A DNA stretch of 64,000 bases from Scortum barcoo (lineage: Eukaryota > Chordata > Actinopteri > Centrarchiformes > Terapontidae). The position numbers were made by a program, and so were the translations under genes. Below, one piece after another: positions 1 to 13,879 of this stretch (the first letter of the stretch is position 1; every line of letters starts with the position of its first letter). The stretch covers positions 9,634,044-9,698,043 of the forward strand of contig CM041541.1 of NCBI GenBank assembly GCA_023238725.1, in the 5' to 3' direction. Under the pieces are notes generated by a model. The model was not told the DNA's origin and searched no databases. It saw only the letters and a program-made list of their open reading frames with translations.

Positions 1-2264
1 CTTTGAACTAACCAGGAGGCAGCGTTGCATATGGATAATTTAGGTAAAAACCAGGAAACAGGGGCATTATGGAGGCTTCAAGCACTACAGCCCAGACAGA
101 CAAAGTACTGATGCTTTAAAATAGCCCCAAATTACATGTTCAGTATCTCAGGAGGAAAGAAGTAGACAGACACGGGCTGTTTCAGGGAGTGACACCTGTG
201 ACCTTTGGTTAACAGATATCTTCTCTAACCAGCAGTCCATCACATTGCACTAAAAAAAACTATGGATTTGCAGAGGCCGGGCGCCCCACTGACAGAGGAT
301 CTGCCTTTCTATCTGCTTCGGTTTTTCTCCCTCGTGGCCCTCTGGCTCTTTAATGGGAAATCAGTCTGTTCTCCAAGCACCTGAAACACTTCCTGACATA
401 AGTTGTTCAGCAAAGGAAACAAGTGAAATCCCCCCTCACCCACTGATGTAAATGCGACTTTATGATAACTCAATTCAAGATAAAATCACTTCTATAGAAA
501 ACAGTATTCGAATGAAACAAATCACTTGCAGAGACGAAGACATAAAAGTCATGTTGTTTGTTCTGCTGTCGAACTCCGGTACATCACCTCGGGGACTGAC
601 GGTCAGCTTGACGCACCGACTTGGCATGAGCTTTGCCCTGGAAAACACATCAGATGAACGTAACATGCACATTGTAAAGCGATCAAGCTGGAGGGAGTGT
701 ACGGATTTGGGTCAGCAAGTCGAATTTCAGGTAGATAGAAAAATAAACTGAAGGTTTATTTTCAACACAATATTTCAGATATAACCCTGCTATATATTAT
801 AATGTTATAATGTCTACTAAACCACAAAGCAAAGAAAACATAGAAACAACCAGGATGTAGAAATTACAATGACAGTGTGAACAAACCTTTAAATGCATGA
901 AACAAACAGGAAAATATTTGGATTTATCAGCATCCTGATAAAGGAAAGAACAATGACAAGACATTATGAGGTGCCTGAGTTTTCTCTGCTCTGCTAAAAG
1001 ATCACATGTGGCAGCAATAATCTTAAATGTATGCTCAAACTCTCAAAGAAAAAATTAATAACCGCATTCTTAACCTGTGTTACATGATTTTTTTTGGCCA
1101 CTTGAGGGCAGCGCAACAAGCTGTAACACCTTCACATATTATCACCATATAAAGTTGTTGACAAATGTTGTCTATTTGCACATTAGGCAGTCAAAGCATC
1201 AGTAGCATCTGTTTGGGCCCATGTTTCAGGTGACCTGGAGAATGTAAGCCCAATATTCACATCTCTTTTTGCTCTGTTTTGGTCTCCACCACCTATTAAA
1301 TGAAATATCAGGCTACGTCAAGCTGTTCTACTTCATTTGCTTGTTGCCTCTTTTGTCTGTTTGTCATTTGATGCTGGGCAGGTGGGTGGTCTGAGGCAGC
1401 ATCAATTAAAGTCGATAGACAAACTTTAAAAAAGAGGCAGATGAAGTTATCTTTTGCACCAAAAGACATAAAGGATTGGAGCAGAGGATATTTAAAGAGA
1501 GAGCTGGAAAATTTTGTTATTTTATCTAATTATATTATTTTACCTCTTAAATTCCTTAATCTTTTAAAATCCTTTATGTTAGTGAGCATCCGTTATAAAT
1601 GTTCATGATAATAAAACTCAGTCATTCAGTGTGCATCTCACTTAAACAAACAGGGGGAAAAGAGGGTTTCTTGCACTTTTGGCTTAGCAGAAAAAACTCA
1701 ACTGAATCATCAAGACATGAAAATTTAGTTGCTTGACTCCAGCAGACATTATTTTTGAAAACTCAAAGCAGTCAAGGTGAAAGGTTAAGGCAGCAAACTG
1801 TAAATCCTACATATGGATTCTGCTTTTGTTCTTAAAGCTTGCAAATGAAACAATATCCTGAAAAGAGAAGCTCCACTCCAGCTCTCAAAAGTCATATTTC
1901 AGTAGCGTCATCCAGCCCATCTCCTTTCATCAGTCTCTCCGGGTGGACAAATTTGACACAGCCTTTAATTATCTACATCTTTCAAGGCAATTGCAAGAGC
2001 CCGAGGAGGAGGCTGGCTTTGGAATAAAGCAAGAAAAAAAATGATGAGAGAGGAGAAGAGGAGGTGGAGAGTGAGAGAAGGAGGGGGGTAAAGAGGGAGC
2101 TTGTTTCAGTTTGCAGTAATCACTCATCCAGGAGCCTCTTCCACTCAGGGATATTTGGATTTTTTCAGTCTGGATGCTGTAGCTCAGGGTTGGGCTCTAC
2201 CTCGACTTCCTCATCTGTCTCGCGGCGGCTGTGTGAGAGGACGCTGCATGTCTGGCATGCAGAC
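1..2264. other. Upstream flank and 5' UTR of col5a2
   Basis: No coding exon can be supported here; the short open frames have no family resemblance. The last ~220 bases are GA-rich (about 2045-2095) and lead into the col5a2 start. An in-frame upstream ATG at 2064 exists, but its extension is low-complexity and lies before a normal signal peptide, so I treat this part as 5' UTR or promoter. I see no clear TATA or CCAAT box. A CTCF-like motif is at 1098-1114. Confidence 0.5.
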
Positions 2265-2358
2265 ATGGGCCCCTCGTTACGCTCTAGGATTACCGTCTGC
2301 CTGGCCCTCACCTTGGCTCAGGTGATCGCCGTGACCTGCCAAGAAGACACCAAGAAAG
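2265..2358 (+). CDS. col5a2: col5a2 exon 1, signal peptide
   Basis: Thirty-one codons plus one base (phase 1 donor AAAG/GTGAGC). The start MGPSLRSR is followed by a hydrophobic core (VCLALTLAQVIAV) and a likely cleavage before QEDTKK, which lines up with the human mature start QEEDED. I prefer this ATG to the in-frame one at 2064 because a signal peptide needs its basic residues and hydrophobic core at the N terminus. Confidence 0.85.
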
Positions 2359-5300
2359 GTGAGCGACCACAGATACGACCGCTCCCTCTGCTTTTCCGCG
2401 TTAAAGCTTGATATGTTTCAGTTGCTGACAGGTTTACGCAAAAAAATGGAACGCAAAAGGGAAATAAAAATGCTTTTGGCTTCATGATACCAAGTTAATG
2501 AGATGTTCTTCTGCATCTGTGGGCCTTTGAGCTGAAATAAACATCTGTCTCATGCTAATATTTAAACTACAAGTTCTTAAATCACTGGAAAAGTTTGGTC
2601 TAACTCGCCTAAGAGTTTGTTTCATGTAAAACTTCCAGGGGCAAAAAGGTCTGCTGTATTGTAATGATTCATGATTTGATAACTGAGCCTTGCAAAAACA
2701 TTTCCCTCTGTATTTTTCATGAAAGTGCCGTGCTTTTTATTGTTCTGTTTGCTTTTCCCATTATGTTCTCAGTTTATGGTCTTTTTCAAAACATTTAGGG
2801 AGTGCTTTTGGGAAGTTTCTCATGTCTTGCAGATTTCCTGCTTTAGAGTTAAAGTGGGATGCTCTGCCTCCCTGCGACCGGACCACAATGGCCTTGAGGT
2901 TTGGGAACTAAAGATTAAAATCACACCCACAACCTTGACCAGAAAGGCTTATTATGCCTTAATGAGACACCATTTCCTTGTTCACAAGTGCCTCTAAGTG
3001 ATGATTAAGAGTGTGCTCTCGTCCTAAAATATCTGGTGAAAGCTGCAAACTTTTCAGGAATTAATTATAGACGGAGAAAGTGATATAAAGCTCCACTTTC
3101 TCTGAAGAAAAGTGACACCAGTGTCTGATACTGAGGGTGAGCTGGCCTCGCATTGCTGAGGCGAAATCTCCAAATGAAGACAATGTGGCCAAACTAAAGT
3201 AAAACGTCCCAGTGGATGTGATCCTGGGTCAAAAATATCTTCCCCCTCTTGCAGGCTGAGGTTCAAACTAAAGCATGCGCAGCACTCGCTGGGCTATTTC
3301 AGTGCGAGGTTGGCGCTGAATGACGGGGTTCTGAGTGCCACGGCTATAATGATGTGGCCCCGTGGATGGGATGGACAAAAGCAGGCCACTAATTTTGGTC
3401 AGACTTCGGGCCAGAGGCAGACAAGACACACCCAGAGTGAGAGGATGCTGGATATGAAATATGCCTCGCTCGCTCCCATCCAAGTTCACCTCCAGTGAAG
3501 CTGCAAAAGAAGAAAGAAAGACTTGTAGGTCGTGACATGTGCAGTGGCTGTTTCTGGGATCAAATCTGTGACCTTTCATAGGCGTAATGCTTATTAAAGC
3601 AGCTGTAGATGGGCAGGTGTGTCACCGCAGGCTAAAAACTGAGGATGAGTGTATGATTCTAGCAATAAAAAGCTGAAAAATGAGTCAAGATAACACACAA
3701 CAGTAATACACAACACTGTTTTGGTCTAATACTGCTACGAGAAGTCATATCTTTTGTTTTTTGTGCTTTAGGATGAATTAAAGTTGACCTGAGAGGTTGA
3801 CGGACGATGATTTGATGGATATTTAAAGGCTCTTCCAGCCACCATGGCCCCCTTTACGATCATATTTCACCATACTTTAAAATATTTACTACTACCACGT
3901 TAGCTCCTACACTCATTTTGGCTCTTTTTCTCTACAAAGATTTACATAAAATGAAGTGAATACCACTCTCATGTCTGTACAGTACCCGGTTAGCTTAGCT
4001 TAGCATAAAGACTGGAAATAGAGGGAAACAGCTAGCCTAACCCTCTGTCTGAGGGTAACAACACCATCGGCGCACATTATTGTTAAACCATCAAATCTTG
4101 AAAATCCTGGGGCTTAATGAGTCTTTACCATCATGGCTAGCTGTTTCCCCTTGTTTCCAGTCTTTATTGCTAAGCTAAGCTAACCAGATGCTGCCATAAT
4201 GAAGGGAATTACCACAGTTTAATTGTAAGTGTGACGTACATCTGCGAGAACTCATGAAGCAAAGTGTGGAGAGTTACGATACTGGCCGTCAGCTTGTTAA
4301 GACCGGACACTTGGTATATGTGAAAGTGTTTGTCTGAGTGGGAAAAATGGAGTGAAAATGGGAGGAACTGACACCAGCAGGCTTCAGTTTATTTGTAGCT
4401 CTCTCCACCGAATTGTTTTCACTGGTTTTAATGCAAAATATATACAAATCTTGCCTCAGTATTGGATTTATTGGGCTGTTATTTATGAAATTACTGCAGA
4501 GTATAACGAATGTGACGTCTGAATGAATGCATATACCCTCTTGAATACCTTCATTTGAAATATTAAAGCCTGAGGAGGTGAAAGTACCACTGAACCACTG
4601 ACCTTTTAGGTAATGTTTACGTGGGCGGAGAATTGTTTAATAAGAAACCAGAGGTAGGGAGGCTTAGGCGTCTGCAAACCTCAAGGTCAGAGAGCTGCCC
4701 GGACAGTTTCCACTTGAAAAGAAGCTCTCTCTTAGTCATGATAATTGACCCCATGCCGTTAAGATGAGGTATAATCAGTTTTTGATCGTGGGAGGCTGTA
4801 GGTTATATGTAGGTTATTACTTTTTTGCACACTCTGCAAAGCTTTAGAATACAAAAATCAATTTTATCTGCAAAGCTCAGCAAAATAAATGCATTGTTTT
4901 CAGAATAATCCAAAAACAAAGCAACCAACAAATGCTGCTCATAATATCATAAACAACCTGCAGAATAAAAGTCCATTTTCTGTTTTTTTAGTTGCTGTTT
5001 CATGCACGTTGCAGTCTGCAAGCTGCTCCTCAGAGTGAAGCAGGTTTTCGTAGCAGGAGGGTTGTCCGGGTGTGGCACCGCGCTGCTCTCCCAAATAAAG
5101 GCAAACCACGAGTTCGACCCAAGCCCAACGTATAATACAGCCACTGTGGTTTCCCCTGAAATAACTCCTGCTTTTGAGAAGCCGCCTCTCTCGCGGGGAG
5201 AGGTTCCACCACATAATTAGTACTTAGGACTTCACTAAACTGCTTGGATTAAAATATGCTCGCAGCGCTCGTAGCAGGTGGCCATTTTTGCTTTTTTCCC

Positions 5301-8300
5301 CCCCTTCTTTTTAGTTTTGTACTTGTCTTGTACTTTTTAAAAAGACTGACAGACAGAAGAAGATGGTTCAGGATTTTGATTCTTGGCCAGCAGAGTATAG
5401 AGTGCCAAACAAAACAACAAAACTCAGTCATCACTTCATTTAACATATAAAACCTTATTTTTCTTGAAGCAAGAAAATATTTGTGCTTATAAAGAACTTT
5501 TTTTTTGTCCCTGTGTTTAGCAGATTATGTTGATATGAGTGTCAGTATATTAAAGCTACAGAAAATAGAAAAAAATCATGTGTCTTAAACTAAATGACAT
5601 TATATGACACAGATGGTGACTGAAAAAATGTTCACTTTTTCCTGTTTTGTCTTGATATACTTGACATAAATTATAGGATTCCACAGGCACAGTCAGATAT
5701 AACTCTTGTTTTAATGACATGTAGATGCAACCTGGAAACTCTAAGTCTCGTCTTGTTTTATGTCTACATTTGGAGACATTGCTGGTGCAGAGATGATTAC
5801 ATGCTCGCATACAGACACATTTATAGAGACATTTGCAGCCAGGAGCCGTCAAGCTCCAACCACAGTCTCGTCTGACGGGCCGATTGAAGTGCCTTGCTCA
5901 AGTGCAGCTCGGTGGCAATTTGCCTGAAAGTGTCAGACATCTAATTCTCAGAGTGTGATGTGGATCTCGCATTTTTGCTGTCAGTCTTCCCCTGAGGGCA
6001 GATTTACTTACTCTGCTTATTCTGGTAGATTTTTGCCCTAATTTTAGCAACAATCAAAATGTTATAAATATACATATCAATAGCACTTCATATGTTATTT
6101 TATCAGTGCACAAACTTCACTAAAAAACATGATTTCCTGAATAGGACTGAAACTGATTTTTCAAGTGACTTTTTGATTTTAAAGGGGCACTATGACGATT
6201 TAGGGGGGATCAGTCATGCAGTTTTGACTGATCTGCTGCTTCTCTTCATGAGTTATGATAAAATTATTGCATTAAAATTTGAATTTTGTTCTGTTTTGTA
6301 TGTAGTTGTACATTTTAAAGGCCCATCTGAGGACAAATGACATTACATTAGATGATAAATGAAGAGTTAATTGGCAAAAAAAGAAAAGCACCATTCTTAA
6401 ACACTAGTCTGATTAAAAAACACCTGATTTAGGAAGAGAAATTCATAAAAACAGAGATATTTGTTTTTGCAAATGAACCTTTGAAACACTGTGGTGTGTG
6501 ACTCTGGTTGTTCTTATAAAATCAGATAAAATACATAACATTTTGTGATTTCTGACTGAAAGATAAAAAATAATTGTCAAATTGAAGCAGCAGGGGGTGA
6601 AGTAGCCTGACTTTCATTCCTTATTACAGGTTAAACGCCTCTTAACTGAACATCTTTCAAACCCTGTATCAAGTTTAACAAAGGCTTTTTAAAAAAATAT
6701 TCTCTCCAACCCCGATGAGAGCTCTTGAGTTATTTTCAGCCTCCAGGGCCACATACAACATTATAAAAGTGTATTATTCATAGCTTGAGTAGATCTTCAG
6801 GAAATTGACTCTGAGTGTGTGGAGTCAGTGGAATTTCCCCTTTAACTTTATTCTTCATGTAATTTATGCCTTTTTAATTCCATGTCTTTAAGGTATTTGA
6901 GGATAATCACAGTGAAAACAATACTTTCTTTTTGAACTGTATATAGGAATAATGAGGTCTAGCTCAAATTCAACCAAGGACTTTTCATTTTAAGCTACTG
7001 TATATGTCTACTCCACTACAATTCTTATATATACTTTCCAAGAGTAAGACTCCAGACAAATCAGATGGTGAGCTTGTTCACTATTATAAATTAAAACACC
7101 TATATACCTATATACCCATAAAAAACAGTGTGTGAAATATTCAAATTGTCCTTACACATAAGTACAATGGCAATCATAACCAGTATTATATTTATATATA
7201 GATATGTGATAATAGCACCCAAATAACGTAATTACACGTACATATTCTTCGATGTGCTATTTACTCTTTTACTTTAATGGTCCCTGATCACGTCAAGATT
7301 TTGGCCTCTTAGGTCTGACATGGAGATAATTATAGCTCTCATAGATCTCGGCATCACCGGGAGTTTTTCTGATTGACTGTAAACGCCCTCTATCTGCAAC
7401 ATGACTGAGTCAGTTCATGTATGAAGGTCAGCTGATCTGCGTTGTATTGCTTAGTCATGGGTGCAACCTAGTGGCCAAAAGTGGAAAGAACAGTTACATT
7501 ACCTTAACGTAGTAGTCAGGTGTGTGTGCTATTTTTGGCTTAGTTTGTAGTGATGCCATTTTGTTCTTAAGATTAATATGTTTTATATGACTTGTTTTTC
7601 ATGTTTTAATTTTCATATGTTATACCAAAGAGTTTTTAGGTTCATAAATCAAACCAAAAGACTACATTTAGTTTGTTTACGCCTTCAGCTTTGCCAACAT
7701 CCATCTGCTGTGGTGTTATTTAAAGAATACTGAATGAGCCCTTTAATAATTTGACTTTGTCACCTGAACACAGAAAATGTCTCGTGACCTTTGGGGTACA
7801 TTCACGAGGTGTAAATTTATCCTTTACATGCTCACCGCTGCTCTGCTTGACTCAGACGGCTGTGCAGCGAACAGAAAGGTCTACTCCAACAATCAGATAT
7901 GGAGCCCAGAGTCATGTCGAATCTGTGTGTGTGACGGGGGGACTGTAGTGTGTGAGGACGAGGTGTGTGAGGAGCTGAGTGACTGCCGAGCGGCGGTGAC
8001 TCCCGAGGGCCGGTGTTGCCCCGTTTGCTCGACTACAGCGCAGACTCACGGTGCAGACACTGAAGCAGGTAAATGGAAATGACTGCTGCTGTCCTTCATT
8101 CCCGCCTACAGGGAACACTGGTCAAACTCAACACCTTCAGTTTCCTCTCAGCTGGTGGAGCACATCGTTATGGGGTTTTTGTCTGACTGTAGGACTTTAG
8201 AGAACCCCACATTTCAATAAGATGAAATATGAACAATATGATCACATAATTAGAGTAGTATAAGAAGCTGTAGAAACACTATCAAGGCTTAGTGTATAAA

Positions 8301-11300
8301 TAAGGGCTGGTATTGATAATTGTGGCTGATGAGGTCATCAAGATGTTGTATTTATAATCATGGAAATCATTACATTTATCATATCATTTAATATGACACT
8401 GAAAAGCCTGAGTTAAAGATAGCTGGTTAACTTATCTGCGTTAAAGGCAGAGAAATTGAAACAGCAGGGGCAGTGAAGAAGATAAGATAAGATAAGATAA
8501 AACTTTATTAATCCCACCACAGGGAAATTCTCTTGTTAAGCAGCTCAAGATAGACCAGCAAATTTGAGAATAAGCACAAAAAATAGAAGATAAAAATTAC
8601 ATAAAAACACTATAAACATGAGTACACTATATACATCCTCCATATATACACGTGGTGGTAAACTTTAATCTTTTCAGCTTTGAGCTTTATTAGTTTGTAT
8701 TGTTTATGATTGATGATGAATGACAAATGGGGTGTTTTGGGTGCTAAAACCGAAATAAAGTTGAAACCAAGCCTGACTGACTCAAACTGGCACCGTGCCG
8801 GACAGTCTTTAGTAAAGTTTAGTGAAGTTTACCTTCATGCAACTTCAACCTAATTAGCCAGAATAAGTGAAAACACCTGTGTGGCTGTGCACTGCCTTTA
8901 AGGTAATTTCAGGTTATGTTCCTCTGCAGGCAGAAATAATATCTGTAGTTAATGTAATTTAAATACTGCAGAAAAGCCAAATAATCACATGTTCTGACTG
9001 GATAAAGTTTGCAGAAGGTGAGAATTCAAAGCCAGCTTCTTTAATTTTTCCATGATGTTAAAGTAAAATCATTGCACAAAGCTTAATGTGCGTTGTTTAA
9101 TTCCTCTACAACAGCTAGGTTATGGTTGCACTGAAAAACTTGATTCTTGAGCTTTGTCTTTTGAGGTTTACCTGAACTAAAAAGATCCCATTTTCTTCCA
9201 GAGAGCTCTGCCTATAAGTATATAAAAGTGAAGTGCATGTCTTTAAACAGGAAGGCTGCAGATGGAAACAGTGGGTGTTGTAATCATCAAGCCCACATGT
9301 AGGCTAACTTTTGCCATGTGGTCCAGCTGAGGCCAAGTCAAGGTGCCACTGGTCAACTGTTGACTCATGAGTACCAGACTGTCAGTCTTCTGTGGTTCAC
9401 GTGTAACTTTTGCTGTTTGGCCTCACCGCACGCTCCACAATTCAAGCCGAGGAAACCAGTTCCCCCCTATTGTGTTTACAGTCTTTTAAGCAATTACAGC
9501 CCACAAGAATCATGATAGTTTTCTCTTGGTTTAAACATCTGGAGAAGTCTGGATTTGACGATGTCTGAGCTAAAATAGACCATCTAACACTGTGACTAGA
9601 CTTTCTGTATAGTATGGGGGAAAGAGAAGAGCATAGGAGATCTATGCATGATTTTTCAACATTATAGGGATTGACAAAAGCTTTAAAGTAGCTGAGTCCT
9701 TATTCTGTGACAGGTTAGAAAAGTTAAATTCATTAATCGGAAGCTCCTGAGAAGTATGATCAAATACTATCAAAATGCACTGAAGTATTTTTTTTATTGT
9801 CCATGAGCGTTTTTGTACAATATATAATAAGGGCATTTGCATATGTGTGAAACTAGCTATAGGTTTCAATGAGTGAAAACTCCATAATGATGTACAGACT
9901 TCACAAAAGGGAAAAGGGAGTCAACCGCAATACTGATGTCGGTTGCTGTTCTGTTTCATGAAGATACCTGCACAGAAAATGGAAAAATCTACTCCAACAA
10001 TCAGATATGGAGCCCAGAGCCATGTCGAGTGTGTATATGTGACATGGGGACGGTGGTTTGTGAGGACGAGGTGTGTGGGGATGTAGGTGACTGCAGGACC
10101 ACCGAGATCCCAGAGGGCAAGTGCTGCCCCGTGTGCTCGACCGCAGCACCACACCCCTCCTAGCACGGACAATAAAACTGGTAATAAATATTTAAGTACC
10201 ATTTTGAACCTGATATTTGGCAGAGCAGATTTAAATGTGGGTCTGTGTGTTCCATAAATATCCACATGGAGTCTGTTTATGTGGATTTTTATGTGGTTTA
10301 AAAATAGAAGAGACAAAGGTCCATCCATTTCTTCACCATTTTTGGGTTTCATTCCGTTTTTTTTTTCTGTCTTGTCATCTCTCACATTTATTTGTATCTG
10401 CTGTGGTCTTGTCATAACAAGAATGCTAACAATGATGTGAGTGTTTGCTATATTTTGCACATATTTTAACTTTATTCCACTGAAATCATGAACTTAATAT
10501 CCACAGACTTGTAAAATGACTACTACCTTACTACTTTTAGTCGGTACAATGCACTAATGTGGGATTATAGAGCCGTGAAATGATCATCTTGACATTATAA
10601 AAAAAAGAAAGAAAGTAAAGAGACTCCCAAAGATGCCATATCTTACATTAAAACCTGTGATCTGATACTTCATTCATTATTTACGTACTCAAGCAAAGTT
10701 AGCAATGTGTATGAGGTCAGAACAGGCTTAGATGAGCAATGCATGCAACTCTGACTCTGTCATTTACTAAAATTGGGTCATGTGATGGGTTGGCTTTGGC
10801 TTGTGCCAGAAGGGGAAGGAAAAAGAAAGAAGGGTACTCTTGGGAGACAAGTTATTGGAAATTCAAAAAGAAAACCTAAAGAATCAACCACTCTATCAAT
10901 CAAAAAACAGCCACCCAAGAATGATAACTGTGCCAAATTTGATTAAAAATATGTAGATTTCTAGATGATCTGCTGGATTAGTCCAAACTTTGGGTGTCTC
11001 CAAGGCCAGTATATATACTCAGATTTAATGGCGATTTGTCCAGTAGTTGTTGAGATAGTTCAGTTTACAAAGTTATGGACCTTAACACATTGGCTAAAAA
11101 TCAATAAATCAATCATGGACTCTTGGTGGACAAAAAGAGGTTCATGTAAAGGAAACAGGGAGCTAATTCTGTGTATTAGAATTCTGTAATTCTAATACAC
11201 AACTGTGACTGCACACTTGTATGTATTTGTGGTATCGCGAAGCTGAAGCTGAAACTGATAACCTACAAACAGCTGGTGGTCAAGCCCACAATGAAGTGTT

Positions 11301-13845
11301 ACACCAACCACCAGCCAACAAAGGACGACTGACGTCAGCTGCTGTTCTTTTTCATAAAGATTCCTGCACAGAGGATGGAAAAACCTACTCCGTCAATCAG
11401 ATATGGAACCCAGAGCCATGTCGAACCTGTATATGTGACATGGGGACGGTGGTTTGTGACGACGTGGTGTGTGAGGATGTAGGCGACTGCAAGACCACCG
11501 AGATCCCAGAGGGCGAGTGCTGCCCCGTGTGCTCGGCTGCAGAAGCTGGTAAACCAAAACGTAACCCGCGCATTCGTCTGCATCCTGGTCATTTCCTTGC
11601 AGCGTTGATGTTGCTCAACTTCAGCAGTCGCGCAAACTTCCCACCTGTGTCAGGACTGACTGCTGGTGCTCTCTGTCATCTATCCCAGCCTGAAGCTCTC
11701 CTCCTCAGGCTCCATCTTTTGCACACAACCTTGAAATATTATTTTAAAGTCTACATAATGGTGGTCATAGTTTCCCTTTGACTGCATTGTCAGTTTGCAA
11801 AAGGAATACATTAACTTTTTGAAAAATAAGCTTCTCAACCATCTTTTTTGCAGCAAAAACATTGGTAGCAATTGTACCTGTTAATGATCTTAAAGAACAT
11901 ATTTGATAATGAGCATGACATGAAAATGAGCATAACATGAAAATAACCAACAGGTTGAGCTGCTACCAATTTTACTGCCACACAAAAGGAAGTTGAGCAA
12001 GTTTCTTTTTTACCAAATAAGGTGTATTCCTCTGGGAAACTCCTTTGCCATGTTCAGTGTTGTGTTGTTGCATCACATTTTGTATGCACTTTTGATGATA
12101 GTGACCGCCACATTTACTGGTCTATGTGCTCAGTGTGAGTTGCTTTCAATTTCAGCACTATTTTACAGCTAAAAGGATTCAAATGACATTTTAAATGTAA
12201 AGTCTCTTTCTTCCAAAAGATGCAATGTTTAAAGCTCCTATGTCTAGGATTTAAAATGTGTGGGCAGTACCTGGATTGCCCCATATTTTGGTAAACTGAA
12301 ACTCCTATCAGAACAATTTGAAGGAAGGTATAAACACAAAAATGCTACACATAGGTGCTTTAAAACAAGGACTACTTTGGGCATGAAAGTTTAGCATGTT
12401 AGAGTGTACTGTAAGATTTAGTGTTTGAAGAAAAAGGATATGCGCTTACACATGTTTTTGCTGAGATTAATGAGAAGATTGACACCGAGCTAATGTCTGT
12501 ATGCTAAATATGAAACAACAGCAGCGAGTTAGATTAGTTTACCACAAAGACTGGAAACGGAGGGAAACAGCTAGCCTGGCTCTGTCCAACAATAACAAAG
12601 AACACCAGCATCTAAATTAATGTTTAGTATGCAGACATGGCATCAATCTTTTCATAACTTCTGGCAAGAAAGTGTAGAAGCGCAAGATGTTCAACTTTAA
12701 CTTTTCAAAAGTTTTGAAAAATGGCAAATGCTGGCTTTCAGATCACATGATTCTCGCACTATGAGGTTCAAAACCACCCTGGACACTCGCTGACTTTCTC
12801 TCCATCTCTGTTTCAACAAGATACCTGCACAGAAAATGGGAAAGTCTACGACAACAATGACATGTGGAACCCGGAGCCATGTCGCATCTGTGTGTGCGAC
12901 ATGGGGACCGCTGTTTGTGAGAAGGTGATTTGCGAGGACCTCGGTGACTGTCAGCAAATTGTGACCCCAGAGGGCGAGTGCTGCCCCGTGTGCTTGACCC
13001 GAGCTGCAGCACCAACTCCCAACGCTGATCCCACAGCAGGTAGACGCTGTGTCCATCATGTGGTATCACTGATAGATTAGTATGTGCTATTTTTTAAAAT
13101 CTCCCACCTGTTTCTCTCTTCCACTGCAGCAGCAGCCGAAAAGACAGGGGAAAGCTGCACGGTCGACGGGGAGGTCTACCAGCACAACGATATCTGGAAA
13201 CCAGAGCCTTGTAGCATGTGCGTCTGTGACAACGGCGTCGCCATCTGTGATGAAGTGCAGTGTGAATTACTGTCAAACTGCGAGAAGGTCGTCACACCTG
13301 AAGGAGAGTGCTGCCCCGTGTGCGACAGCTTTGCCAGTGCCAGCAGGATGATAGGTGAGATGAATTTACCTTAATCAGGACTTTATAGCTTACTTAACTT
13401 ATCGGCTTAGTTTCATTGCACTTTACTGTGTAGTGCTTAATGAGTCACGAGACTGAAAAGCAATGTTTTGTTACTCTTTGGTTGAACGTTTCATGCATGT
13501 TGCACCTGTAATCACACCCAACAGTGTTGTCACTGTGCACTGACACCTTGGTATACACTGTTACATCACTGGCCCATTTAAAGAGAATAAAAACAAGATT
13601 TTCAGTGGGTGTTAAGTCACTCTTGTGGTCTATAATTGTCAATTTAATCATAGAGTTCAATAGCAGTACAAAATGACAAACCATTAAGGATCGGGAGAAT
13701 TTAACAGTGTATTAGACTCAGGAAGTTCAAGTATAAATGTAATGTATTAACTCTTTTTTCTCTTTTTTTCTGTTGTCTTCAGAAATTATGGGCTTCAAGG
13801 TATGCCGCCATTAATTCTCACTTAGATTAGTTTTTCAATCAAATG

Positions 13846-13879
<34 letters not shown>

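Noticed and set aside
452..751. 99-codon open frame upstream of col5a2
   Set aside because: No domain, no splice context and no resemblance to known proteins. This is expected by chance in this length of sequence.
2064..2411. Longer open frame in phase with the collagen signal peptide, starting at 2064
   Set aside because: It would put 67 low-complexity residues in front of the signal peptide and read on into intron 1. The start at 2265 makes a normal secreted procollagen.
11221..11781. 186-codon open frame around VWC3
   Set aside because: It is the VWC3 exon plus read-through into both flanking introns. The splice sites at 11359/11360 and 11548/11549 fit the family better.
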